From: Helicobacter ganmani | GTDB lineage: Bacteria > Campylobacterota > Campylobacteria > Campylobacterales > Helicobacteraceae | Reading direction: 5' to 3' | DNA length: 64,000 nucleotides | Assembly (NCBI RefSeq): GCF_003364315.1 | Contig: NZ_NXLS01000009.1 | Location: 1-64,000 of the forward strand | In this document: piece by piece, positions 46,381 to 55,161 of the stretch | How the letters are laid out: every line of letters starts with the position of its first letter | How positions within the stretch are numbered: position 1 is the stretch's first letter | Position numbers and translations under genes: made by a program | The notes under the pieces: model-generated | The model's input: only the letters and a program-made list of their open reading frames with translations | What the model was told of the DNA's origin: nothing | The model's database searches: none

Positions 46381-46710
46381 ATGTATATTAAAAATCAGAG
46401 TTTAGCGATACCTGCGGATTTAGAAAAGATTGATTTAAATGAATTTATCGTGATTGATTTGCGTGGGAGGGGATATTTTCTCATTAGCCATATTCAAAAC
46501 GCGATTAATGTGGAATCCCTGCAACGCATTGCCTTTATCGCACAAGAAAATGCTGATAAAAAGATTCTGCTTTATTGCCATAGCGGAGCGACTGCGGCGG
46601 ACTTTGGCACACAGCTTGCACAGCAGGGATTCCATAATATTTATTATGTAGATGAGAATTACTTTAATCTCGCAAAATATGGAATTGCGGTGGAGGGCGA
46701 TGCGGGATAA
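46381..46710 (+). CDS. rhodanese-domain protein
   Basis: 109 residues, a single rhodanese domain. The catalytic Cys is in LLYCHSGATAADFG (about residue 63). VIDLRGRGYFLISHIQNAINV is the CDC25-like rhodanese beginning. It has no signal peptide and so is cytoplasmic. The sulfur acceptor is unknown. Confidence 0.85.
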   Translation: MYIKNQSLAIPADLEKIDLNEFIVIDLRGRGYFLISHIQNAINVESLQRIAFIAQENADKKILLYCHSGATAADFGTQLAQQGFHNIYYVDENYFNLAKYGIAVEGDAG

Positions 46711-46714
46711 TCCT

Positions 46715-46857
46715 GTCATTGCAAGATTCTATAATCGTTATTCACTCGTTATTACAAGCATTTTATAAACTTACTTGGCAATCTATAACTTTGCGCAAGT
46801 GGATTCTGCCCTTTTATCATTGAGAGAAACTCTAGGTTTTCTTGGCAATCCATAATC
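46715..46857 (+). repeat. hairpin intergenic repeat, two units
   Basis: Unit one (46715-46789) runs from GTCATTGCAAG to TTGGCAATCTATAAC. Unit two (46816-46857) runs from ATCATTGAGAG to TTGGCAATCCATAATC with the inner AGA/TCT symmetry. These are degenerate members of the family. Confidence 0.6.
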
Positions 46858-46937
46858 AAACATACCTAATGATACAATACATTATTTTACCATTGCGAAT
46901 ATTTTTGTAAAAATGCTCATACTTATGCAAAAGCAAA

Positions 46938-47528
46938 TCAATAGAGGCTATGATTCAAATTGTTTAGATTTCTATTTAAATTTTGCATTTGATATAGCAT
47001 TTGGTTCTGATAATTCTCTTGGTCTTGTTGCCTCCAATACTCTAAGCTTCTGTCAAAATTCTCTTGCTGCATTCTATTTTGTTCCCATATACTTCTATTT
47101 AATTCATCTAGTTGTTGTGATAACATTTGTCTTTGCTGCATTGCCATTTGTTGTCGTTGCATTTCCTCTTGTTGCTTCATTTGCTGCACTTGAAATGCAA
47201 ACTGCATATCTTTATCTAAATCTGGATAATCTGGTCTTTGTAGAGTGCTTCGGACGCCTTGGGGATATTCTTCTACCACATCACCCCAATAGTTTTGGAA
47301 TGTAGCCCTTGCGCCACTTATCCATATTGCTTCACATTATACCGTATTATAATTGTCATTTTCAAAAGTATAATATAAAGTTACAGGCGTATAACCTTTA
47401 CTCTGTCCGCCACAAACTAAATTCGCACCTATCGGATTTGTATTATAAGTAATTCCATAATGACCACTACTGCACCCTATTGTAAAAAACGATAATATCG
47501 TTAAAAATGTAATTAAGAAAATTTTCAT
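46938..47528 (-). pseudogene. lipoprotein gene interrupted by one in-frame stop codon
   Basis: Two frames that are one gene: 63 codons from 47528, a TAA at 47337-47339, then in the same frame CEAIWISGARATFQNYWGD leading into the long Gln/Met-rich part. Without the stop it would be about 196 residues. Signal and lipobox (TIGCSSG, Cys19) are followed by LVCGGQSKGYTPVTLYY, which resembles lipoproteins whose conserved centre contains a C-x-A-x-W-x-SGA motif and a TLQRPDYPDLDKDMQFAFQVQQM segment. The tail is a Q/M/N-rich coil (about 110-196). The family is uncharacterised. A downstream restart at GTG (47279) is possible, giving a 113-residue cytoplasmic piece. Confidence 0.7.
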
Positions 47529-47546
47529 TGTAACTCCTAAATTTTG

Positions 47547-47885
47547 CTATCTTTTAGCCTTTGCTCGTTCCATTGCCAAAGCCCTTTGATAATTAATTTC
47601 ATTTTGCAATAATTTTCTCTCTAACTCTTGCCTTCTTTTAACCTCATTAGCGACCATATCTTTATAAGTAACATTAGAACCTAAGATTGCTTGTTCTTGC
47701 ATAGATAATCCGGGAGCTGCAAACCCATTTTCTAAAACTCGTGTAGGGTCATATTGCTTGCTTAATTCATACTCTTGATATGCTTGTCTGTCAGCTAGTT
47801 CCTTTTCAGTAGCGACATCAAAAGCATATAAACCAACCATAAGAAAGACTAATAATATAGCTTGTTTAAAAATTGATACTCTCAC
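47547..47885 (-). CDS. small exported protein with charged coil
   Basis: 112 residues. Signal peptide (about 1-21, cut after LYA), then a charged, Glu/Gln/Arg-rich helical part with a probable coiled coil (about 75-112). No family recognised. It lies 18 bases upstream of the interrupted lipoprotein gene on the same strand, so they may act together at the periplasm or envelope. Confidence 0.6.
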   Translation of the reverse strand: MRVSIFKQAILLVFLMVGLYAFDVATEKELADRQAYQEYELSKQYDPTRVLENGFAAPGLSMQEQAILGSNVTYKDMVANEVKRRQELERKLLQNEINYQRALAMERAKAKR

Positions 47886-47921
47886 TTGCTCTCCTTTTAA
47901 GATTTTAGCATTATGGTTAAA

Positions 47922-48200
47922 TTAACCTACGCAAGCTGTAATAGCCCAACCAACAATAACAAAGATAGCGGCACTAACAATAATTCCAAAGACAGGATTT
48001 CCTGTTTTTTCTGCAGCTGCTGCACCAGCACCCAAACCACCAAAGAAAACAAATTGAATAAAGGCAAAAATGTAGCAAAAATTCGTAAAGAAAAAGGCAT
48101 ATCCCAGCTTGAACTCTCCTTGCGACTTGGACACAAAAGTGTAAGCATTGTCGCGAGTGCAGAGAGGTTTTACAGAGGGGCGCATTTCAATATTGAGCAT
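47922..48200 (-). CDS. small membrane protein overlapping a regulator gene
   Basis: 92 residues as an open frame. The trustworthy part is the C-terminal half: two hydrophobic segments joined by GLGAGAAAAEKTGNPVFG, ending VIVGWAITACVG. The N-terminal 30 residues are the mirror of the XRE gene on the other strand and may not be translated; the true start is unclear and no ribosome-binding site decides it. Function unknown. Confidence 0.5.
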   Translation of the reverse strand: MLNIEMRPSVKPLCTRDNAYTFVSKSQGEFKLGYAFFFTNFCYIFAFIQFVFFGGLGAGAAAAEKTGNPVFGIIVSAAIFVIVGWAITACVG

Positions 48201-48263
48201 CTTTTAATGATTGCAGAAATCCTAGAAGTGGATATTTGCGAGTTTTTCAAACCCTCATTATAG
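48054..48263 (+). CDS. XRE-family helix-turn-helix regulator
   Basis: 69 residues if the TTG at 48054 is the start (LNKGKNVAKIRKEKGISQ). The HTH pattern is IRKEKGISQLELSLRLGHKSVSIVASAERFYRG, with the second helix and recognition helix normal for XRE regulators. The frame extends 47 codons further upstream as a low-complexity Asn/Ser/Cys-rich stretch (from 47913) that is antisense to the membrane protein and is probably not translated. A small DNA-binding protein without an obvious target. Confidence 0.65.
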   Translation: MNKGKNVAKIRKEKGISQLELSLRLGHKSVSIVASAERFYRGAHFNIEHLLMIAEILEVDICEFFKPSL

Positions 48264-48282
48264 AATCTTAAAAGTGAGATTA

Positions 48283-48320
48283 TAGGTTATAGATTGTTCA
48301 GGCAAGCCCTCGCAATGATG
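48283..48320 (-). repeat. hairpin intergenic repeat, inverted copy
   Basis: On the minus strand ATCATTGCGAGGGCTTGCC and then CAATCTATAACC, an inverted copy of the dispersed repeat just after the XRE gene and before the end of the flavoprotein gene. Confidence 0.5.
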
Positions 48321-48344
48321 AAAAACAAAGCATCTGCCACTGCG

Positions 48345-49565
48345 TCATTGCAGACATTTTGCCCTGATTGCCCTTGCGCACACCCACGCACTGGAGAAAG
48401 CAAAGGCGAGATTATGCCCTCCGCGATTCCCAACAACATCTAACATTTCCCCAACAATATAAAGGTTTGAATATTTTTTGGATTCCATAGTTTTGGGATT
48501 AATCTCCTCTCCGCTCACACCTCCTCCACTTACTTCTGCATTTTCAAAGCCCTTTGTTGTTGGATTTTTAAGCTCAAAATTTTTCAGTTTAAACACTAAT
48601 TGCTTCAACTGCTTCGTATTTTTAGGATTCCAATGAAAATTTTGCGCAAAAGCTTTGGCGATTTTAGGATTCAAAAATCCACTTAGTAGAGAAATAAGAT
48701 TCCGTTTGGGATAGGTTTTTGCAAGATTTACAAGCTGATTTTCCAATGCTCTTTCCTCAAAACTTGGCAAAAAATCCAAAATCATCGTCAAATCTTTTTC
48801 CAATCTCACATAAGAGGAAATGTCCAACACCCCAAATCCCGAGATTCCATAATCTGTAAAAAGCACATCTCCTAGCACTTCAGCAAGCGTTTGATTGGCT
48901 TTTTTGAGCGTTAGTTTTGCCTTGATTTTCACACCATTTAGAGCGCAAATCAATGGGGACTCTATATTCAAAGAAACCAAAGAGGGGTAAGTTTGAACAA
49001 TCTCTAATCCCAAATTTTTAGCTAATTCCAACCCCTTATCACTTCCTCCAAGTTTTGGTGTAGCTTCGCTTCCACAAGCAAGCACCACGCAAGAATACTT
49101 TTCTTGTCCTTGCGCACTTTTCAGCAAGAATCCCCCTTGTGTTTGACATAATTCCAAAACTTCAGTTTCCAAAACCATTGTGAAATTTTTGGAATCTTTT
49201 AATATATCACCAAAGACTTCTAACACGGATTTTGCGGAATTGCTTTGCGGATAAACCCTACCATCTTCGCAAATCTCCAATGCGATTCCAAGCTTTTGAC
49301 AAGTCTTTGCAAATGTTCCAAAACTGCAAGTTTGCAAAATGCTTTGAATCTCTTTTGGGGTAAAGCTTGAAGTTTGATAATGTTTTGAGTTAGTGTGTTG
49401 ATTGTGGATATTGCAACGTCCATTCCCTGTGGCAAGGAGTTTTTTGCCTAAAGTCTTGTTTTTTTCATACAAAACAATCGGGATTCCAAAGGACAAAAGT
49501 AGCATAGCACAAAAGATTCCGCTTGCTCCTGCACCAATAATTGCGACCTTTGGAATCTCTTGCAA
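48345..49565 (-). CDS. FAD-dependent oxidoreductase of the HI0933/BaiN type
   Basis: 406 residues. FAD-binding GAGASGIFCAMLL (about 10-22), then LLATGNGRCNIHNQ (about 44-57), the family hallmark, and the C-terminal GGVSGEEINPKTMESKKYSNLYIVGEMLDVVGNRGGHNLAFAFSSAW region. The enzyme family reduces or oxidises unknown hydrophobic substrates; BaiN of Clostridium acts on bile-acid intermediates. A function in bile handling here is not shown. It lies 33 bases downstream of accA. Confidence 0.85.
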   Translation of the reverse strand: MQEIPKVAIIGAGASGIFCAMLLLSFGIPIVLYEKNKTLGKKLLATGNGRCNIHNQHTNSKHYQTSSFTPKEIQSILQTCSFGTFAKTCQKLGIALEICEDGRVYPQSNSAKSVLEVFGDILKDSKNFTMVLETEVLELCQTQGGFLLKSAQGQEKYSCVVLACGSEATPKLGGSDKGLELAKNLGLEIVQTYPSLVSLNIESPLICALNGVKIKAKLTLKKANQTLAEVLGDVLFTDYGISGFGVLDISSYVRLEKDLTMILDFLPSFEERALENQLVNLAKTYPKRNLISLLSGFLNPKIAKAFAQNFHWNPKNTKQLKQLVFKLKNFELKNPTTKGFENAEVSGGGVSGEEINPKTMESKKYSNLYIVGEMLDVVGNRGGHNLAFAFSSAWVCARAIRAKCLQ

Positions 49566-49598
49566 CTTTTTACCTAATGCAAGCTTTTTGCATAAAAA

Positions 49599-50525
49599 TT
49601 ATTGAAAACTCCCATAAGTCATTAGCTTGTTATAACGATTCTGCAAATAATTAGAATCTGCTTGAATTTCCTTTAAGGTAGTCAAAAAATAATTTTTAAT
49701 TGCCTGAGCTGCACTTTCCTTGTCTCTATGCGCGCCAATTTGAGGCTCTTGGATAATTGCGTCAATGAGACGAGATTCTTTTAAGGATTCTGGAGTGATT
49801 TTAAGGGCTTGTGTAGCACTTTCAATCTTGCTTGAGTCATTCCACAAAATCGCAGCGCAACCCTCTGGAGAAATCACACTAAACACAGAATATTGCATCA
49901 TTGCTAGCCTATCTGCCACGCCAATTGCAAGCGCACCTCCACTTCCTCCCTCGCCAATTACAATAGAAATTGTCGGCACTTTTAGCTTGCTAAATTCTTG
50001 TAGATTTTTTGCAATCGCCTCACTCTGTCCGCGCTCCTCTGCACCGATTCCGGGATAAGCTCCTGGAGTATCTACAAACATCAGAAGCGGGATTCCAAAT
50101 TTTTCTGCCATTTTTGCGGCGCGCAACGCTTTACGATAGCCTTCCGGATTTGGCATACCAAAGTTTCGCTGGAGCTTATTTTTTGTTCCTCTACCCTTTT
50201 CCTCACCAATTACCATAACCTTTTGCTCCTCAATTCTTCCCAAGAAACAAACGATGGCATTATCATCTTTGAAGTGTCTATCCCCGTGAATCTCTAGTGG
50301 TTCTTTTAAAAGCAATGTGATATAATCCATTGCATAAGGGCGGTCGGGGTGGCGTGCTAATTGAAGCTTTTGATAATCCGAAAGATTAGAATACACCTTT
50401 GCTACTTCTTTATCCAAGTCTTTTTGCAAAATCGCAATTGCTGGGGTATCATTTTTTAATTGTGCAGTTGCAATATTTTCTTGGATTGTTTTAATCTTTA
50501 CTTCAAAATCTAAATAAGTTGCCAC
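49599..50525 (-). CDS. accA: acetyl-CoA carboxylase carboxyltransferase subunit alpha
   Basis: 308 residues. With AccD it transfers the carboxyl from biotin to acetyl-CoA, the first step of fatty-acid synthesis. [10 protein letters not shown]-like sequence and [45 protein letters not shown] are typical. It starts 3 bases after fabF, in the fabG-acpP-fabF-accA cluster. Confidence 0.96.
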   Translation of the reverse strand: MATYLDFEVKIKTIQENIATAQLKNDTPAIAILQKDLDKEVAKVYSNLSDYQKLQLARHPDRPYAMDYITLLLKEPLEIHGDRHFKDDNAIVCFLGRIEEQKVMVIGEEKGRGTKNKLQRNFGMPNPEGYRKALRAAKMAEKFGIPLLMFVDTPGAYPGIGAEERGQSEAIAKNLQEFSKLKVPTISIVIGEGGSGGALAIGVADRLAMMQYSVFSVISPEGCAAILWNDSSKIESATQALKITPESLKESRLIDAIIQEPQIGAHRDKESAAQAIKNYFLTTLKEIQADSNYLQNRYNKLMTYGSFQ

Positions 50526-50528
50526 AAT

Positions 50529-51764
50529 TTATACTCGTTTAAAAATCACAACCCCATTAGTTCCGCCAAAACCAAAAGAATTGCTCATAAATGCGTTAAT
50601 CTTTGCTTCTCGTGCAGTATTTGGAACATAATCTAAATCGCAATCTGGGTCTTTTTGGATTTGGTTAATTGTTGGTGGCAAGATTCCTTTTTGCAAAGAC
50701 ATAAGAGAAATGACAGCTTCAATACCCCCTGCTGCGCCCAAGCAGTGTCCAATCTGTCCTTTGGTAGAGCTCACAGGCGGCACTGCGCCATTAAAGACTT
50801 TTTTAAGAGCCAAAGTCTCATAATAATCATTATATTTCGTGCTAGTCCCATGTGCATTGACATAATCAATCGGAATCCCCGCCATTTGTAATGCCATTTT
50901 CATTGCGCGATAAGCCCCTTCACCCTCTGGTGCAGGTGTCGTAATATGGTTTGCATCTCCACTTTCGCCAAATCCTACAAGCTCTGCATAAATGTTTGCC
51001 CCTCTTGCTTTAGCAATTTCATATTCTTCAAGCACCAATGCTGCTGCTCCCTCACCCATTACAAAGCCGTTGCGCTCATTGTCAAAAGGACGGCTCGCAA
51101 GCTCTGGGGCGTCGTTTCTATCCGAAAGGGCTTTCATTGCAGCAAACCCACCGATTCCAACACCACAAATCGCAGCTTCTGCTGCGACAACTAGCATTCT
51201 ATCTGCACAATTTAGCATAATCGTTTTGCCCGCTTCACTAATTCCGTGCGTGCCAGCCGCACACGCTGTAACACTTGCTAGATTAGGACCTTTGAGTGAA
51301 TAATCAATAGAAATGAAACCTCCTAACATATTCACAAGCGAAGAGGGAATAAAGAAAGGGGAAATGCGTTTAGGACCGCGTTCAAAGTTAATCACAGAGT
51401 TTTTTTCAATATTTCCCAAACCTCCAATTCCAGAAGCAGAACTCATACCAAATCTCTCTGCATTTACATTGTCTAGTAATTTCCCTTCACCATTTAGCAA
51501 ACCACTATCTTGCATTGCCTCTTTAGCGGCTTTGATTCCTAGTTGAATAAAGCGGTCTGCCTTTTTGACTTCTTTTGCGTCCATTACAGAAGTGGGGTCA
51601 AAGTTCGCAATTTCTGCGGCAATTTTTACAGGAAATTCCGAGACATCAAAAGAGGAGATTGTTTTAACTCCACATCTTCCATCTACAATAGCTTTAAAAG
51701 AATCTTCTCTATTTAATCCGAGAGCATTAATCATTCCTATCCCGGTAACTACTACGCGTCTCAT
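50529..51764 (-). CDS. fabF: 3-oxoacyl-ACP synthase II
   Basis: 411 residues from the preferred start. The catalytic Cys is in VTACAAGTHGI (about residue 164), and the two His are in NAHGTSTKYND and GQIGHCLGAAGG. It elongates acyl-ACP chains. A longer frame from 51815 exists, but the ATG at 51764 has AAGGAG upstream and begins the conserved MRRVVVTGIG. It is 72 bases from acpP. Confidence 0.95.
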   Translation of the reverse strand: MRRVVVTGIGMINALGLNREDSFKAIVDGRCGVKTISSFDVSEFPVKIAAEIANFDPTSVMDAKEVKKADRFIQLGIKAAKEAMQDSGLLNGEGKLLDNVNAERFGMSSASGIGGLGNIEKNSVINFERGPKRISPFFIPSSLVNMLGGFISIDYSLKGPNLASVTACAAGTHGISEAGKTIMLNCADRMLVVAAEAAICGVGIGGFAAMKALSDRNDAPELASRPFDNERNGFVMGEGAAALVLEEYEIAKARGANIYAELVGFGESGDANHITTPAPEGEGAYRAMKMALQMAGIPIDYVNAHGTSTKYNDYYETLALKKVFNGAVPPVSSTKGQIGHCLGAAGGIEAVISLMSLQKGILPPTINQIQKDPDCDLDYVPNTAREAKINAFMSNSFGFGGTNGVVIFKRV

Positions 51765-51836
51765 ATTTCTCCTTATTAAATTAAAAACTTTAAACAAGCG
51801 CACCCAAAGGCGCACCTAAGTTAATTTTGCTTTATT

Positions 51837-52070
51837 TTAAGCTTTTGATTTTTCAATGTATGCGACAACATCACCTACGGTTTGGATTTTTTCTGCTTCC
51901 TCATCAGGAATCTCAATCTCAAATTTTTCCTCTAATGCCATTACAAGTTCTACAACATCTAAAGAATCTGCCCCCAAATCATCTACGAATTTAGATTCTG
52001 GCTTTACTTCACCCTCATTTACATTGAGTTGCTCTACTACAACTGCTTTTACATCATCAAACATTGCCAT
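51837..52070 (-). CDS. acpP: acyl carrier protein
   Basis: 77 residues, acidic. The phosphopantetheine attachment Ser is in [10 protein letters not shown] (about residue 37). The start at 52070 follows AAGGAG; the frame upstream to 52094 has no support. It carries the growing acyl chain for FabF, FabG and the other enzymes nearby. Confidence 0.97.
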   Translation of the reverse strand: MAMFDDVKAVVVEQLNVNEGEVKPESKFVDDLGADSLDVVELVMALEEKFEIEIPDEEAEKIQTVGDVVAYIEKSKA

Positions 52071-52150
52071 TACTATCTCCTTAAAAAATTTCAATAAGTC
52101 AGTATTGTAACCGAGTTTTTCTTAAAAATTTCAAAAACTTTTCAAGTTAC

Positions 52151-52894
52151 TTACATATATAATCCACCATTAACCTTTAAGACTTCCCCTGTGATATAGT
52201 TTGCACCATTAGAAAGCAAAAATGCCACCGCACTTGCAACCTCTTCTCCTTTACCAAATCTTCCCAATGGAATGTTTTGAGCATAGGATTGTTTAATCTC
52301 CTCTTTTAAAGCTTTTGTCATATCGCTTTCAATGAATCCCGGAGTAACACAATTAAAGCGAATTCCTTTACTTCCACCCTCTTTGGCAAAAGACTTCGTC
52401 ATCGCAATCATTCCACCCTTGCTTGCTGCGTAATTGCATTGCCCCATATTACCAATTTCCCCAATAATAGAAGCAATATTCACAACCGCCCCATAACCTT
52501 GTTTGCGCATAATTTTCAATGCCTCTTTGCAGCCAATGAAGCTTGAAGTGAGATTTGCATCAAGCACTGAAGTAAAATCTTCAACTTTCATACGCATAGA
52601 AAGTTTATCGTTTGTAATTCCTGCATTATTCACTACAAATGCCAATTCACCATCATTACTAAGAATCGTATTTATTCCTGCGATAAACTCCTCTTCTTTG
52701 GTTGCGTCAAAACAAACTACTGCAGCTTCTCCACCCTCTTTTTGGATTTCCTCTTGTAGAGCGTCTGCAAGTTCTGGCTTGGAACGATAATTAATCCATA
52801 CTTTTAAACCCTCTTTTGCCAATACTTTTGCAATCTCTGCACCAATTCCTTTACTGGCTCCCGTGATTAAAACATTTTTTCCACAAAATTTCAT
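52151..52894 (-). CDS. fabG: 3-oxoacyl-ACP reductase
   Basis: 247 residues, short-chain dehydrogenase. NADP-binding TGASKGIGAEIAK (about 10-22), the catalytic Ser-Tyr-Lys in ASIIGE and YAASKGG. It reduces 3-oxoacyl-ACP. The ATG at 52894 has AGGA seven bases upstream; a TTG six bases earlier (52900) is in frame but less likely. Confidence 0.95.
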   Translation of the reverse strand: MKFCGKNVLITGASKGIGAEIAKVLAKEGLKVWINYRSKPELADALQEEIQKEGGEAAVVCFDATKEEEFIAGINTILSNDGELAFVVNNAGITNDKLSMRMKVEDFTSVLDANLTSSFIGCKEALKIMRKQGYGAVVNIASIIGEIGNMGQCNYAASKGGMIAMTKSFAKEGGSKGIRFNCVTPGFIESDMTKALKEEIKQSYAQNIPLGRFGKGEEVASAVAFLLSNGANYITGEVLKVNGGLYM

Positions 52895-52936
52895 TTGCAA
52901 TCCTAAAAAATAAAATAGCGCATATTATACACTTTT

Positions 52937-53776
52937 TCATACATTTTTAAGTGTGTAAGTCAAAACAACGCGTTTTAAATTGTCCTCTTGCACTCTTTGT
53001 GCAGATTCTAACTCCAACCCCTCAAGATAGAGATTCTCCAAATCTACCAAACACTCTAGCTTCTCTATCGCGCAAGCCCTAAGCAAAATACCACGATAAT
53101 GCTTAGCATAATGGCTAATCACTTTACCATTTTTAACAAAAATCGGCTCATACACCACACTTTCTTGCACATTCAAATACATAGGCAGTTTATTTACATT
53201 AAAACATTTTTGGTAGAATCCCGCACGTAAGTCTAAAATTTCCAAAGATTTTGGGGATTTTTTTGGATTGCCACTTGCGGATTCCAAGAGATATTCCCAA
53301 ATTTTTTTTGTATTTTTGAGATAAAATTGTTTCGTGTTGAATTTTACTGATTTATTTTCAAAACTTTCACCTTGCTTTAAATCATAATAAGGAATTTTAT
53401 CCATTGCGCGCAAAGGTCCAAAAAGATTAGAAAAAATCAATAAATGCTGCTTTAAATAATCTTGCGATTCTTGTCGCAAATGCTCAAAATCTAGCGCACT
53501 AAATGCAATACCACAATAGCGTAAAACAGCAGGCAATAAAGGAGACTCCATTAAATTTTGTGCGCAAGCTAACTCCTCTAAAACAAGATGCTTGACACCA
53601 AAAAGCTGCTGGATTTCCGATTCTTTCGCACTTTGTAAAAATTCTTGATAAGCCTTTAAAGCCTCCTCTAAGCTTTCTTTGCAAATGAAATCTTGATAAA
53701 ATGGCTCGCCTTGTTTTTCTTGCGCTTTTTTGTGTTCTAAGCATTTTTTCTCACTTGGTGAAAACAAAATCCACAT
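52937..53776 (-). CDS. yaaA: YaaA-family peroxide stress protein
   Basis: 279 residues, DUF328/UPF0246. MWILFSPSEKK is the conserved start, ALDFEHL and LFGPLRAMDKIPYYDLKQG lie in the centre, and the C-terminus ends in a long charged region. E. coli YaaA lowers free iron and protects from peroxide. The gene stands 43 bases upstream of fabG on the same strand. Confidence 0.85.
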   Translation of the reverse strand: MWILFSPSEKKCLEHKKAQEKQGEPFYQDFICKESLEEALKAYQEFLQSAKESEIQQLFGVKHLVLEELACAQNLMESPLLPAVLRYCGIAFSALDFEHLRQESQDYLKQHLLIFSNLFGPLRAMDKIPYYDLKQGESFENKSVKFNTKQFYLKNTKKIWEYLLESASGNPKKSPKSLEILDLRAGFYQKCFNVNKLPMYLNVQESVVYEPIFVKNGKVISHYAKHYRGILLRACAIEKLECLVDLENLYLEGLELESAQRVQEDNLKRVVLTYTLKNV

Positions 53777-53904
53777 TCTGCACTCCTAATTAAGAATATT
53801 CTGCGACAAGAAATCTTAACATATTCCGCTTTCAAGATTCCACATTTACTTTACAAAGCAAACATTTATTGTTACAATTCGCGTAAATTTTAGGATAGTC
53901 ATCA

Positions 53905-54312
53905 ATGGAATTTGTTGGAGAACAGCTACTTTTTATACATCTATTTTTATCTTTTCCACTGCTTTTGCCACCTCTTTGGAATCTTTTTTGTTTATTCACC
54001 AAGGAATCCCACACGCAAAGGCTTCGCTCCCTTGCTGTTACTGCGCCTGCATATTATACTTTCTTAAGTGCAAGCCTTTTTAGTGGGCTTGTAATTTGGG
54101 CTATGTTGGGATTTATAATGGATTTTAAAATCCTTACAATGCTTGCACTATGGCTTGTTTGTTTTGGGCTTGAAATCCTACGTCATAAGCGTCAAAAACT
54201 TATTAAAGTAGAAGCTGACATTTCTAAACGCGAAGCATTTTTTCGCTGGGCAAAGCTCAAATACAGTTTAGACTTGAGCTTTTTTGCGATTCTACTTCTT
54301 TGGGTCATTTAA
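53905..54312 (+). CDS. four-helix membrane protein of unknown function
   Basis: 135 residues. Hydrophobic stretches at about 7-30, 47-70, 73-92 and 118-135, with a charged loop (RHKRQKLIKVEADISKRE, about 94-110). No family recognised; small membrane proteins of this layout occur next to rsmE in relatives. The stop codon directly abuts the rsmE start. A role cannot be proposed. Confidence 0.65.
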   Translation: MEFVGEQLLFIHLFLSFPLLLPPLWNLFCLFTKESHTQRLRSLAVTAPAYYTFLSASLFSGLVIWAMLGFIMDFKILTMLALWLVCFGLEILRHKRQKLIKVEADISKREAFFRWAKLKYSLDLSFFAILLLWVI

Positions 54313-54975
54313 ATGCAATTTATCATTTATCAAAATGCGGGAGAGCCACAAATCACGCTCAAAAATGAAACCTATCACCACCTTTTCCACTCTCGCAGAA
54401 CGCACAAATCAGAATCACTCTTTTTGTGTAATGGACGTGATTTGAAACTCTGTCGCTACACAATTACAGAAATCAACAAAAAAGATGCGAAACTTACCTT
54501 GCAAGAAATCCAAATTATCTCGCCCCACAATCCACCCAAAGGGCATTTGATTTGGGCAATGATAGAGCCAAAAAATATTGAAAAAACACTTCCTATGCTC
54601 AATGAACTCAATTTAGCCAAAGTTACCTTTTTTTATGCGCAATATTCCCAAAAACAATTTAAGCTAGATTTCAAGCGACTTCAGAGAATCTTAAATCATT
54701 CTTGTGAGCAATGCGGACGCTTAATAGGATTAGAAATTGAAATTTTCTCAAATATGGAGGAAGTGCTACAAAACTACCCAAATTTTGCAGTTTTAGACTT
54801 TGGTGGTGAGGCTTTAGTGGATTCTTTGAAAATGCCTTTAATGATTGGTTGCGAGGGGGGATTTAGTCAAAAAGAACGCGAAATCTTGCGGGATAAACAC
54901 ATTTTTAGCGCACCAAAATGCAATATTCTACGAAGCGAAACCGCCGCACTATATGCTGCAAGTAGATTGATTTAA
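54313..54975 (+). CDS. rsmE: 16S rRNA m3U1498 methyltransferase
   Basis: 220 residues, SPOUT fold. N-terminal RNA-binding PUA-like part (about 1-70) and C-terminal SAM knot marked by IGCEGGFSQKEREIL (about 176-190) and NILRSETAALYAASRL (about 202-217). It methylates U1498 of 16S rRNA in the assembled 30S. It begins one base after the upstream gene's stop codon, so translation is coupled. The length is a little short of the usual 240. Confidence 0.92.
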   Translation: MQFIIYQNAGEPQITLKNETYHHLFHSRRTHKSESLFLCNGRDLKLCRYTITEINKKDAKLTLQEIQIISPHNPPKGHLIWAMIEPKNIEKTLPMLNELNLAKVTFFYAQYSQKQFKLDFKRLQRILNHSCEQCGRLIGLEIEIFSNMEEVLQNYPNFAVLDFGGEALVDSLKMPLMIGCEGGFSQKEREILRDKHIFSAPKCNILRSETAALYAASRLI

Positions 54976-54988
54976 TTTACGATTCTGC

Positions 54989-55028
54989 TATCATTGCGAG
55001 CGTGTTTATCACGTGTGGCAGTCTATAC
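54989..55028 (+). repeat. hairpin intergenic repeat
   Basis: ATCATTGCGAG, inner CGTG-TTTAT-CACG, then TGTGGCAGTCTATACTC. Its neighbour sequence TGCTTTAAAGATTCCATTG recurs near 56909-56932, so the duplicated unit is longer than the hairpin. Confidence 0.6.
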
Positions 55029-55161
55029 TCTTAAATTGCTTTAAAGATTCCATTGTAAAGATTTATGTATGCGTGATTATGGATTGGATTTCTTCACTTA
55101 CGCTTGCAATGGCTAAAGGACAAAGCAAATCCTCATTTCCTTTTCCCCCTAAACTCTTTCT

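Noticed and set aside
47913-48053. N-terminal extension of the XRE regulator
   Set aside because: Asn/Ser/Cys-rich mirror of the opposite membrane-protein gene; not like any regulator N-terminus.
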